From assembly GCF_900100785.1 (NCBI RefSeq), contig NZ_FNCP01000013.1, positions 62,001-126,000 of the forward strand: a stretch of 64,000 nucleotides of DNA. Direction: 5' to 3'. Positions 19,163-27,969 of this stretch are shown in pieces (position 1 is the first letter of the stretch; every line of letters starts with the position of its first letter). This DNA is from Desulfosporosinus hippei DSM 8344. Its GTDB lineage: Bacteria; Bacillota; Desulfitobacteriia; Desulfitobacteriales; Desulfitobacteriaceae. A model generated the notes under the pieces. It worked only from the letters and a program-made list of their open reading frames with translations. It did not search any database and was not told where the DNA came from. The position numbers were made by a program, and so were the translations under genes.

Positions 19163-21217
19163 GTGTACATATCTAAAATTAGAATAGAAAATTTCAGGAA
19201 TTTCAAAATGAAGGAAATAGAATTTAATGATGGTGTAAATGTTATTATCGGTCATAATAATGCAGGAAAATCAAATCTCATTAAGGCATTAGCGTTGGTA
19301 CTAGATTTCCAAGGAACAAAGAGGTTAGATGTGGATGATTTCAATAAATATATTTCACTTGAGGATCTAAAAGCTAATCCCCCAAAAGTAAGTATATGTA
19401 TCTCAATAAATCAGAGTGTTGGAGAAGACCTAAATTCTGATGACTTAGTTACGGTAGGAAATTGGCTTACCAAGCTAGAAGAACCTTATGAAGCATCAAT
19501 AACCTATGAGTTTTTCCTTCCTGAAAAAGAGAAAGCCGATTATTTAGAAGCAATTAATACTGCTACCGATTTAAATATAGCTTGGAAAATAATAATGCAC
19601 GACTTTATAAGGCTATACGTATATAAAATATGGGGAGGATCAACTACAACTCGAACCGTTGCTGATAGTGAATCCTTACAGAAATTTGATTTTCAATTTT
19701 TAGATGCAATCCGTGATGTCGAAAGAGATATGCTCACTGGGAAAAATACACTTTTAAGAAGTGTATTAGATTTTTTTATGGATTACGAAATTAAATGTAA
19801 TACTGGTAAGTCAGAGGAAGATAAAAAAGTTGAAATAAAAACAAAAAGGCAGGAATTCTCTAATAATGCTGACTCTTTGATTCTTGACCTTCAGAGAAGA
19901 ATGAAGGAGGGGAAGGAACAAATTCTATCTTACGCTAAAGATACGGGTGCATCCTTTAACAATGCTATTCCTAATTTTGAAGGAAGCATTTCGGAAGTTG
20001 AAATGTTCTCTGCACTCAAATTGATTGTCGAATATGAAAGTGGGCTAAAAATACCTGCTACACGTAATGGACTAGGATATAATAACTTGATTTTCATATC
20101 TTTACTTTTATCAAAGATGCAAGTGAATTCAGATGGTAAATATTTAGGAAGTAATGCGAAGGTTTTCCCTATCTTGGCTATTGAAGAACCTGAAGCACAT
20201 CTTCACCCTGCAATGCAATACCAGTTTTTGAGGTTTTTAAAGAAGAATAAATTAGAAAAAAAGGTAAGACAAATTTTTGTTTCTACTCACTCAACACATA
20301 TTACGTCATCTGTGTCTCTAGATGAGATGATCTGCTTACACAATGAGGCTGAAGAAACGACCGTTGGATATCCAGGGAAAGTATTTCCTTCTGATGGGAA
20401 AAGTAAAAAATACGTTCAACGGTTTTTAGATGCAACCAAATCTGATATGCTTTTTGCTCAAAAGGTGATTTTAGTTGAAGGTCTTGCTGAGCAATTACTA
20501 ATATCAATTCTGGCAAGATATTTAAGTGTTTCCTTAGACGGAAAGCATATTGCAGTAATAAATGTAGGGGGGAGATTCTTTGATCACTTTTTACATTTGT
20601 TTGACAGCCAAAAGCCAGATACTTTGAACAAGAAAATTGTTTGCTTAACGGATAGAGACCCAGAAAGAAAAAAAAGAATCGCTGGTGGTAGTTATACAAA
20701 ATGCTACCCTTTTGAATATAATCAAGATAGCACAACTTATGAATATAAGAACAATGCCAGTGCAGATAAATATCCAGTTACAACTCATCCGAATATTGTT
20801 TTTTTTAGCCAAAGTATAGATAAGGGCAAAACCTTTGAATATGATTTAATTTTGCATAATCCATCACTTGAATTATTGATAACTGACTCAATGAGTAATA
20901 AGGAAGAGATTAAAGAACTAATGTTCTTTTACAAAAATAATAAACCTATGTCAGATTATGCGATAAAGTTGAGAGATAGTGATGAGAACAAAAGAATCAT
21001 CGATAGCATAAACGCAAACACTTCGTTTACTGAAGATGATAAATTTAGAGCAATCATAGCCTCTCGCTATCTTAACTCAGTCGGGAAAGGTGAAAATGCG
21101 TTGGAATTAGCATGTGTATTAGAAGAAAATCTAAATAAAAAGGATGAAGAATCAGATTATCAAGAATTTATCGTTCCTGATTACATCAAACAAGCCATCG
21201 AGTGGATATGCCAATGA
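19163..21217 (+). CDS. gajA: Gabija protein GajA (OLD-family ATPase-TOPRIM nuclease)
   Basis: 684 residues from GTG 19163, chosen because TTGGAG sits 9 nt upstream; ATG 19154 would lie directly behind the site. The ABC/SMC-like ATPase has Walker A GHNNAGKS (about 31-38) and the IEEPEAHLHP Walker B. A TOPRIM domain follows with ILVEGLAEQLLI and LTDRDPER, the acidic metal sites of OLD nucleases. GajA is a sequence-specific DNA nickase inhibited by nucleotides and freed when phage replication depletes them. The next gene is a UvrD-like helicase overlapping by 4 nt, the diagnostic Gabija pair. All motifs look intact. Confidence 0.92.
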   Translation: MYISKIRIENFRNFKMKEIEFNDGVNVIIGHNNAGKSNLIKALALVLDFQGTKRLDVDDFNKYISLEDLKANPPKVSICISINQSVGEDLNSDDLVTVGNWLTKLEEPYEASITYEFFLPEKEKADYLEAINTATDLNIAWKIIMHDFIRLYVYKIWGGSTTTRTVADSESLQKFDFQFLDAIRDVERDMLTGKNTLLRSVLDFFMDYEIKCNTGKSEEDKKVEIKTKRQEFSNNADSLILDLQRRMKEGKEQILSYAKDTGASFNNAIPNFEGSISEVEMFSALKLIVEYESGLKIPATRNGLGYNNLIFISLLLSKMQVNSDGKYLGSNAKVFPILAIEEPEAHLHPAMQYQFLRFLKKNKLEKKVRQIFVSTHSTHITSSVSLDEMICLHNEAEETTVGYPGKVFPSDGKSKKYVQRFLDATKSDMLFAQKVILVEGLAEQLLISILARYLSVSLDGKHIAVINVGGRFFDHFLHLFDSQKPDTLNKKIVCLTDRDPERKKRIAGGSYTKCYPFEYNQDSTTYEYKNNASADKYPVTTHPNIVFFSQSIDKGKTFEYDLILHNPSLELLITDSMSNKEEIKELMFFYKNNKPMSDYAIKLRDSDENKRIIDSINANTSFTEDDKFRAIIASRYLNSVGKGENALELACVLEENLNKKDEESDYQEFIVPDYIKQAIEWICQ

Positions 21218-22989
21218 ATTCAATAACTTCAGATTCACTAATTCCAATTGAGCAACATTTTCGGGTATCAGCTGGACCAGGTGCAGGAAAGACATATTGG
21301 TTAGTAAAACACATAAAAAATGTTTTGCATAACTCAAAAAGATTAGAGAAAACACGAAAAATTGCTTGCATTACTTATACAAACATTGCGGTCGAAACAA
21401 TCTTAGTCCGTTTAGGTACAACTGCCGACCAAGTAGAAGTTTCAACGATTCATAGTTTTTTATACAAGCATATTGTGAAACCTTATGCATCATTTCTTGT
21501 TGATGATTATGGCTTAAATATGAACAAATTGAATGGTCATAATGAGCCAGTTGTATATTTTAAAAAAGTTGTTCAATGGATAGAGAATCATCCCCATGCT
21601 GACAAACTTAAACATCCTTATTCTGTTAACCAATTAACAAAGTTAGAAATCAAAAAATCAGCACTTACAAGATGGCTCTTCTCTTTAACCTATAAATTTG
21701 ATCAACAAAATAACCTAAAAGTTGTATGTGATAGAGGAGAAGCATATAGTTTTGATGTCGGAAATCCTACTCGCATGTATTTAAATAAGAAATGTTTAGA
21801 TGTTCTTGAATTAGACTTAATAGGATACAAGAAGATTTATTGGCAAGATGGAATAATAGATCATGAGGATGTCCTCTTTTTTAGCTATCAGCTAATATCA
21901 AAGTATCCTTTTATTTTAACAGTTTTGCAGGCAAAGTTTCCTTACTTTTTTGTTGATGAGTTTCAGGACACTAACCCCATTCAAGTTTCAACATTGAAGA
22001 TGATTGGTGAAAAAGAAACCATTATTGGTGTAATTGGTGATGAATCTCAATCAATTTATGGGTTTCAAGGAGCAGAGTCTAAGCAATTTCATAGTTTCGT
22101 GCTTCCAAATATTGTGGATTATGAAATGGCTGACAATAGGAGAAGTACAAATCAAATTATTGATGTATTAAATAAAATTCGTGTAAATATCAGACAGAAT
22201 AAATTTAGAAATATCGAAGGAGCAAAACCAATTATTTTCGTTGGTGAAAGGATTGCTTCACTTAGAAAAGCAAAGGAGATTAGCAATGACGAACCAGTAT
22301 ATTCTTTATCAAGGGATAATATTACATCAAATACATTGAAGAAAGAAATTGAGGGAACTGGGTTTGATAAAAAATTAATAGAAGAGCTTTCTGTTAAAGA
22401 TAAATCGAGTAGTAGTAATAATTATAGAAGTAAAGTTGTTATTGCTTGTTTAAAAGCTACCGAATTTGCACGTGAGAAAAGATTCAATGATTCTATTAAA
22501 GAATTAGAGAGCATATTTAAAGATATAAATGACGAACAAGAAAGAAAAAAAGTGGCTTTAAAGCATATCTGTCTACTTCTAAAAAGGTACAATGATTTTA
22601 AGGATAGTTCAATGTTTGATTTTTATACTATCATAAAAAATGAAATTAGATCCGATATTTCTAGATTAGTAAGTGGTACTGCTAAAATTTTTTATGAAGG
22701 ACATAGTTATCAGCATTTGGCTTTATGTGTAAAGATAGCTGAAGATGTTAGCAAACACAAGACTATTCACAAAGCTAAAGGAGATGAATATCCTAATGTG
22801 TTAGTTGTTTTAGAAGATGAGAATTGTTTTCAATTCCTTTTGAATCCGAATTTAGATGACAATGAAGAACATAGAATTTATTATGTTGCAGTAAGCAGGG
22901 CAAAAGAGCGATTGTTTATTAATACACCATCATTACCTGAAGGTGATCAGTCGATATTAGAGAGTATGTTTAATATCATTAAGGTTTGA
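21214..22989 (+). CDS. gajB: Gabija protein GajB (UvrD-like helicase)
   Basis: 591 residues from ATG 21214, which overlaps the gajA stop (ATGA). GAGTGGA lies upstream, and the earlier GTG/ATG codons have no site. SF1 motifs: Walker A SAGPGAGKTYWL, motif Ia ITYTNIAV, motif II FFVDEFQDTN, motif III GVIGDESQSIYGFQGA, motif IV-like MADNRRSTNQI, and motif VI YYVAVSRAKERL. GajB senses DNA ends or ssDNA and stimulates GajA in a complex. The final third contains HKAKGDEYPNVLVV, typical of UvrD motif V. A terminator and then the structured repeat at 23222-23373 follow. Confidence 0.92.
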   Translation: MNSITSDSLIPIEQHFRVSAGPGAGKTYWLVKHIKNVLHNSKRLEKTRKIACITYTNIAVETILVRLGTTADQVEVSTIHSFLYKHIVKPYASFLVDDYGLNMNKLNGHNEPVVYFKKVVQWIENHPHADKLKHPYSVNQLTKLEIKKSALTRWLFSLTYKFDQQNNLKVVCDRGEAYSFDVGNPTRMYLNKKCLDVLELDLIGYKKIYWQDGIIDHEDVLFFSYQLISKYPFILTVLQAKFPYFFVDEFQDTNPIQVSTLKMIGEKETIIGVIGDESQSIYGFQGAESKQFHSFVLPNIVDYEMADNRRSTNQIIDVLNKIRVNIRQNKFRNIEGAKPIIFVGERIASLRKAKEISNDEPVYSLSRDNITSNTLKKEIEGTGFDKKLIEELSVKDKSSSSNNYRSKVVIACLKATEFAREKRFNDSIKELESIFKDINDEQERKKVALKHICLLLKRYNDFKDSSMFDFYTIIKNEIRSDISRLVSGTAKIFYEGHSYQHLALCVKIAEDVSKHKTIHKAKGDEYPNVLVVLEDENCFQFLLNPNLDDNEEHRIYYVAVSRAKERLFINTPSLPEGDQSILESMFNIIKV

Positions 22990-23075
22990 AAATTCGATAA
23001 GATAAGTTGATTAAGGTTTTCTTCACTCTAGCCTATTCCCTCATATAATTGCTTTGTATAATTGATATTTGTTTT

Positions 23076-23103
23076 GAGCCGACACCATAGTCGGTTCTTT
23101 ATC
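23076..23103 (+). terminator. Terminator of the gajAB operon
   Basis: GAGCCGAC/GTCGGTTC stem (one G-U pair), 6-nt loop, then TTTATCTTT, about 90 nt after the gajB stop. Confidence 0.6.
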
Positions 23104-23221
23104 TTTAGGCTTACAACTGGTGTACCCAAATAGAACCACCATCTACATCAAATATATCCACCTTGATCATGGTGAGATCCATCTCTTGAAAAATACCTTC
23201 AAGGTAATGAGCCACTCTGGG

Positions 23222-23373
23222 GTCGACTTGACATGGGACCCCACGTCGGATGCTTCAATGGGTCGAGGGATAAGGCTCATATGATGTCTGCCTTGGGGTA
23301 AGCCCCATCCCTTCGCTCTAGGGTGGCATTCGACGTCTTCCATGGTCAAGTCTTGCTCTGAGGTCAAGTCGAG
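23222..23373 (+). repeat. Structured repeat, copy C
   Basis: Best-folding copy. The left end GACTTGACATGGGACC, then CACGTCGGATGC, pairs with GCATTCGACGTC, then TTCCATGGTCAAGTC, at the right. Inside, TTCAATGGGTCGAGGGA and AAGGCT pair toward AGCCCCATCCC. The tail repeats GTCAAGTCGA as the reverse of the start. It shares the order and several exact blocks with the copies at 16598-16739 and 8848-8960. Confidence 0.6.
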
Positions 23374-23760
23374 TGGCACTGTCGATGTACACCGTGGATT
23401 ATTTAGTGCAAACAGTGGAACTAAAACAGCAAACTACTGGATCTATCGGATGACAATATTCATTATTGTAGCTGATAAGCATATTACCTTGCACTATATT
23501 AGGTTCTTGTGGCGTGACTTGTTGAGTTATTCCAGAATTTGAGACAACTAGACCAAAGCAAAGACGAGCATAGCGAGAACGATTGCAATTTTTTCAAACT
23601 ATCTCTCCTTTATTTAAAGTAATATCAAGCTATATCTTGTCAGCTTATGCAACCTTAAATTTTGAAAAACGCAACGACCTATAAGTATCTCGTATCTGAT
23701 AAAGACAGGAAGTATAAATCATGTTAAACTTGCCATATTGCCAGCGGCCATCCTACAAAA

Positions 23761-23784
23761 AAAAATCCCCGCCGGGGATTTTTT
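23761..23784. terminator. Bidirectional terminator
   Basis: AAAAATCCCC and GGGGATTTTT are complementary around a GCC loop, with a T-run on the + side and an A-run on the other side, so it can work in both directions. Confidence 0.7.
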
Positions 23785-23860
23785 ATGCTACGCGCAGACC
23801 ACAAGTTCATTAAAAAATTGCCTCGTGCAATCACTGACCAGATATTCAATACATAAACTT

Positions 23861-23884
23861 CTGCTCTTAAAGGGCAGTTTTTTT
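23861..23884 (+). terminator. Short intrinsic terminator
   Basis: CTGCTCT/AGGGCAG stem (one G-U), TAA loop, then seven T. It lies about 120 nt before the replication initiator and would block read-through into it. Confidence 0.65.
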
Positions 23885-24004
23885 ATGCCCTTTTATAAGT
23901 GCATTACGGTTGAAATCATAGAACATGGTCAAGCATAAAAGCCCTTTAAGGCTCTTGCTAAAGAGGTTATTATTTGTTTATTCGAAAAGTAAGGGGGGAT
24001 GTAG

Positions 24005-25102
24005 ATTAGCGAAGAGGACAATAAGGTAGCCCAAATCAAACAGGTGGCAACCCGTAAGGGTTTATATAGACAGAAGGCTCAGGACAGCAAATCAGAGACA
24101 AGGACCCAGGAACAGGATAATAGTCTTAAACCATTCGTCCAACAAGAATACTTTATCGAGTTGCATACTACTCATTTTCCCGTCCTTGGTAGTGACATCA
24201 CCCAGACCATTTCGGAAGGGATTCCCCGACTTAGACATGCACCCATAGACGTTGACAGGGATAATTGCTCGGTAGACATTAGTGGGAAAGGAAAGATAGA
24301 AATGGTATTGGATGAGAATGAAGATGTTTTTGAGGATAGAGGGGTAATGGACATAGAATCGGCTCAACGAAATATTCGCTTGTCCCAAGTTCAACTCTTT
24401 CAGTATCTTTTGTATCAATTTAACCAGCATAAACAGAAAAAGATAACGTTAGACATTCGAAATTACTTTGAGTTGAGGGGTATTACTCGACGAAAAGAAA
24501 ATGTCGATAGATTCTATCAAGACTTGTTTATTCTTTCGAGCATCTCTTTCGACTTGGTGGGGAAAAACAGTGGGGTCAGTGAGAGAATAGTTGAAAAATT
24601 ATTGACTGTGAAGCGAGCGTTGTCGGCAGGGGGCGAGGAAATCGGTTTTTCGGTAAAAGGGAGAAAAGTTGCCACAGTTATTGTGGAACTGGGAGAATGG
24701 ATACAAAAGCTTAAGCTTAAGCAGTTTATCTTAATCCCTAAAGTATTTTTCGAATATACCGCCCCTAATCAAAGTCCCGCAATTCTGCTGTCACTTAAAT
24801 TTAATCAATTGTGCAGAGTTAATAGTGGTAAGGGGCGTAACAAGAAAGTGTCAGTTAAGAGTCTTTTGGGGACTTTGGGAGTAACGGAAAAAGATGTGGC
24901 TAAACAAGGTGGGCAATACTATCAAGCACTCCTAGAAAATTGTTTTAAGTTACTTGAGGGTGAAGGTTACGCTATTGCTTTTGAAAACAATGGAGCTTGT
25001 GTTTCAAAGGGATTCCTAGAAAATATAGTTCTTTATCGAAATGATGGATTGGAATCTCACTACTCCATTCGCAAGATTAGAGCCCACACAGATAAGAAAT
25101 AA
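24005..25102 (+). CDS. Plasmid-type replication initiator protein, probable ATT start
   Basis: 365 residues if read from ATT 24005. A strong site (AAGGGGGG) lies six nt before that codon, and the frame is closed by TAG just upstream. The first conventional start, GTG 24044, has no binding site. The protein has a basic N terminus (TRKGLYRQKA), an acidic region, then a region that looks like a winged-helix initiator: LSQVQLFQYLLYQFNQ...ITLDIRNYFELRGITRR, and a second unit with LKQFILIPKVFFEY...LLSLKFNQLCRV...VKSLLGTLGVTEKD. Three iterons lie directly downstream and a primase-helicase gene follows. This arrangement identifies it as the initiator of a plasmid or replicating integrative element. 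A rare start codon would keep expression low, as suits an initiator. Exact family not recognised. Confidence 0.72.
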   Translation: MSEEDNKVAQIKQVATRKGLYRQKAQDSKSETRTQEQDNSLKPFVQQEYFIELHTTHFPVLGSDITQTISEGIPRLRHAPIDVDRDNCSVDISGKGKIEMVLDENEDVFEDRGVMDIESAQRNIRLSQVQLFQYLLYQFNQHKQKKITLDIRNYFELRGITRRKENVDRFYQDLFILSSISFDLVGKNSGVSERIVEKLLTVKRALSAGGEEIGFSVKGRKVATVIVELGEWIQKLKLKQFILIPKVFFEYTAPNQSPAILLSLKFNQLCRVNSGKGRNKKVSVKSLLGTLGVTEKDVAKQGGQYYQALLENCFKLLEGEGYAIAFENNGACVSKGFLENIVLYRNDGLESHYSIRKIRAHTDKK

Positions 25103-25119
25103 ATTTTAGAATGGAAAAC

Positions 25120-25179
25120 TATACACTGAACTAGGACGAAGTATACATTAGACTAGGCGTTTTTATACACTGGTATAGG
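25120..25179 (+). repeat. Three iterons at exact 22-bp spacing (candidate origin)
   Basis: TATACACTGAACTAGG at 25120, TATACATTAGACTAGG at 25142 and TATACACTGGTATAGG at 25164. Starts are exactly 22 bp apart, two helical turns, so bound proteins would sit on one face. The run begins 18 bp after the initiator stop. AT-rich DNA follows (about 25230-25255), suitable for unwinding. Confidence 0.75.
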
Positions 25180-25257
25180 AAATACAAACCACCAAATCCA
25201 GTCATAATGCTGGTTCACGGGTTTAAGAAATCCCTAATAAATTTAACAAATTTAACA

Positions 25258-25287
25258 GGGGGAGAGAGCTTTAAGCTCTCCCCCCTA
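25258..25287 (+). terminator. GC-rich hairpin downstream of iterons
   Basis: GGGGGAGAGAGCT pairs with AGCTCTCCCCCC around TTA with one bulge. No T-run follows, so it may be an origin structure or a Rho-independent terminator lacking its tail. Confidence 0.45.
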
Positions 25288-25498
25288 TCTGAAGAGAACC
25301 GTCTCGGTTAAGAAAGCAGTTATTAGTGTGTATCATACTTCCCTGGCACTTAAAGATAGGTTTATTCCTTAATTGTTAAAAACCGTTCCTTTAATTATCC
25401 TTCAAAATAAAAAGTGTCAGGAAGGACAGCTATCCAAAGAATTCTGCTTTAATCGCTTAAAACAAAATAATTAGATGAAAGAGAGGACACATTTCATT

Positions 25499-27517
25499 AT
25501 GAATACTGAGCAAAACGAGTTGTTAGACAAAGCCAAGGAGCAAATTAATTTAGTAGAATATGCAAAATCAGTTCTTCCGTCCCATCAATTTAAAAGAGTG
25601 GGTAAATCGACTTTCATAGAGGATTGCCCTGTCTGCAAGGGTCATAATCACTTTTCTATTTATACGGACAAAAACTTTTACAATTCATTTGCAAGTTGCT
25701 GTAAAGGTGGAAGTGTCGTTGACTTCATGATAGAAGTAGAACATCTTTCCCAAAAGGATGCAATTAGAAAAACGTTGGAATTGGCGGGATATGGAGAAAC
25801 TATTAGAGAAGTTAGAGGTAAATGTTCCAAGGAAAATCACGCAAAAGACATAATAGCTCTTGATGTCGACAACCATGAACCCGCACCAGTTGTTCCCCCA
25901 TTAAACTCCCCTGACTTTACCACGTTAATCTTGAAAACCCATTCGCTTGTCTCGGAAACAGACTATTACTTCAATCGTGGATTAACAGTAAAAACTGTCG
26001 AGCAGTACAAGTTAGGGTATCATCAAGATGGTTTTAACTTTGCTATTAAAGAATCGGAGATGGTCGAAGAAAAAGAAAATGATTTAATGAGAGCTTACAA
26101 ATATTTTCTTCCCGTCTGGGATACAGATGGAGTCTGTCGGTATTTTATTACTCGTGTAGATGAAGAAGCTGTACCAAGTTGGGCAAAGAGTCATGGGAAA
26201 ACGCACAATCCCAAAGGATTGAATGTCAGATTATTTAATGAAAGGTATCTTCGTGGTTTCAAGATTAAGGGGGACTTTATCTTCATAACAGAGGGCATTT
26301 TTGATGCATTAAGTCTAGAAGAGTTCGATTTCTCTTCAATTGCATTAAATAGTGCTAATAATGATAGACTCCTTGTAAAGATATTAAGCAATGCTCCTGA
26401 ATCTCTTAAGTCTAAAACCTTCGTTCTTATTCCACATAATGACAAGGATGGACAAGAGTTACGTCTTCGCCTTCAAGAGGTGTTAAAGAATCTTGGGTAT
26501 AGATTTGAGGTATTCACACTTCCAAACGAATATAAGGATTTCAATGAATTACTTGTTGCTAGTCGAGAAGGAGCCAAGAACTTCATTCAAAGAAGCCTAA
26601 ATATTCTTCAGCATAATGACTTTGCCAACGACTATTTAGATGACTTTAGGAAAGGGATTGTTTTAGAACAGGATAAAATGGTCATGAGAACTGGATTTAA
26701 AGGGCTAGATAAAAAGTTAGGAGGAGGGCTTTATCCAGGGCTATACCTGATTGGAGCGATCAGTTCTTTAGGAAAAACGACTTTCGTGCTTCAGATTGCA
26801 GATACAGTAGCATTGAACGGTGATGATGTTTTGTATTTTTCTCTTGAGATGTCTCGAAAAGACCTTATTAGTCGTAGCCTTTCTCGTAACCTATTTACGA
26901 CTGATTCTAAAAACCGATTTAGTGCCAGGGAAATCCGTCAAGGAAAATGCCCGATGGAATTGTTAGACATTGGTTTGGAAAGTTACAAGGAGTTAGGACG
27001 TAACTTGGCTTTCGTTGAGGGGAACTTTGACATAGGTGTAAAAGAAATTCGGGAAAGGGTTGAAAGAAATATGAGGGTCAGAGGTAAAAAACCTCTTGTC
27101 ATCGTTGACTACTTTCAACTCCTTAAACCAATAAATTCTCGTATGATTGAGAAACAAGCTGTTGATTATAACGTCTCTGAATTGAAACGAATCAGTCGAG
27201 ATTATGATATTCCGATTATTGCCATATCCTCATTTAACCGTACAAACTATTATTCGGCGATTGGTTATGAATCTCTGAAAGAGAGTGGAAATCTTGAATA
27301 TTCGGCGGATGTTGTTCTGGGGATCCAATTAAGCGGAATTGTGGATGTAAGCAGGGCGAAGACAGACACTGATAAAAGAGATTTAGTGAACAAGTTGAAG
27401 ATTCAGGACCCAAGAGAGATTGAGGTTGTTATTATAAAACAGCGTGATGGGTTAGCTTATGGTGCAGGGAATTTTAAATACTACGCGAAAGTAAATTTCT
27501 TTCAAGAGGTGTCATAA
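25499..27517 (+). CDS. Primase-helicase fusion (CHC2 zinc finger, TOPRIM, DnaB-like ATPase)
   Basis: 672 residues from ATG 25499 (AGAGAGGA upstream; ATG 25475 lacks a site). Residues 43-70 contain a CHC2-type zinc finger (DCPVCKGHNHFSIY...SCCKGG). A TOPRIM domain follows: FITEGIFDALS near 263, then LIPHNDKDG. The C-terminal half is a RecA-fold DnaB helicase: Walker A GAISSLGKTTF near 418, VLYFSLEMSRKDL, the VIVDYFQLL Walker B and AISSFNR. The same polypeptide can unwind DNA and prime lagging strands, as in T7 gp4 and phage/plasmid/ICE primase-helicases. With the initiator and iterons upstream it completes a self-contained replicon. Confidence 0.92.
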   Translation: MNTEQNELLDKAKEQINLVEYAKSVLPSHQFKRVGKSTFIEDCPVCKGHNHFSIYTDKNFYNSFASCCKGGSVVDFMIEVEHLSQKDAIRKTLELAGYGETIREVRGKCSKENHAKDIIALDVDNHEPAPVVPPLNSPDFTTLILKTHSLVSETDYYFNRGLTVKTVEQYKLGYHQDGFNFAIKESEMVEEKENDLMRAYKYFLPVWDTDGVCRYFITRVDEEAVPSWAKSHGKTHNPKGLNVRLFNERYLRGFKIKGDFIFITEGIFDALSLEEFDFSSIALNSANNDRLLVKILSNAPESLKSKTFVLIPHNDKDGQELRLRLQEVLKNLGYRFEVFTLPNEYKDFNELLVASREGAKNFIQRSLNILQHNDFANDYLDDFRKGIVLEQDKMVMRTGFKGLDKKLGGGLYPGLYLIGAISSLGKTTFVLQIADTVALNGDDVLYFSLEMSRKDLISRSLSRNLFTTDSKNRFSAREIRQGKCPMELLDIGLESYKELGRNLAFVEGNFDIGVKEIRERVERNMRVRGKKPLVIVDYFQLLKPINSRMIEKQAVDYNVSELKRISRDYDIPIIAISSFNRTNYYSAIGYESLKESGNLEYSADVVLGIQLSGIVDVSRAKTDTDKRDLVNKLKIQDPREIEVVIIKQRDGLAYGAGNFKYYAKVNFFQEVS

Positions 27518-27969
27518 ATAGATGAGGGAATATAGGCTAATGGGAAATCCCCCATGGCTTTATTTCCCTATTTTACATAGTTTAGTTCTACCAACTTGAA
27601 AATCAGTCAACACATACCTTGATTTTCATTGTGGGAATGGGTAAATCATAATCTATCTGTCGTAAAATAGGACTAAAGTACTATTGAAGAAATTCTGTTC
27701 CGTGGTAGTATTAAATACATAAATTAAATACCCTTTAAGCTTGAAGCTTGGAAGGGAAAGTCAACGAAACCGATGGTTAGCGTTGTTTGATATATTTGGG
27801 TACAGGTGTGCCTAAATATATCAAACAATTTTAATCAATCGGTTTTTTGTTTCAGTTCTTTGGAAATTTAATAAGCGCAAATCGCCTACGACCTTGCCAT
27901 CAGGGTGGTAAAAGGGCGTTTTGAAACTAGTTAAGCGAGTCAACAGTACAATAGGGGAAGGTGTATTAA
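27518..27969. other. Intergenic region with one strong hairpin
   Basis: No coding frame recognised. It includes the terminator at 27783-27832, and before the next gene a G-rich site (GGGGAAGGTG, ending about 27962). Confidence 0.5.
27783..27832 (+). terminator. Long hairpin terminator after the primase-helicase
   Basis: TTGTTTGATATATTT and AAATATATCAAACAA form a perfect 15-bp stem around a 16-nt centre, followed by TTTTAAT. It lies 265 nt after the helicase stop. Confidence 0.6.

Larger units (their letters stand above)
22990..24004. other. About 1-kb gene-free region between Gabija and the replicon
   Basis: No credible coding frame. It holds the gajAB terminator, the structured repeat at 23222-23373 and two further terminators that insulate the replication initiator gene. 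The initiator's G-rich binding site (23991-23998) ends the region. Confidence 0.6.

Noticed and set aside
25120-25179. Iterons considered as a CRISPR array
   Set aside because: Repeats are 16 bp with 6-bp gaps and sit next to an initiator gene; no cas genes.
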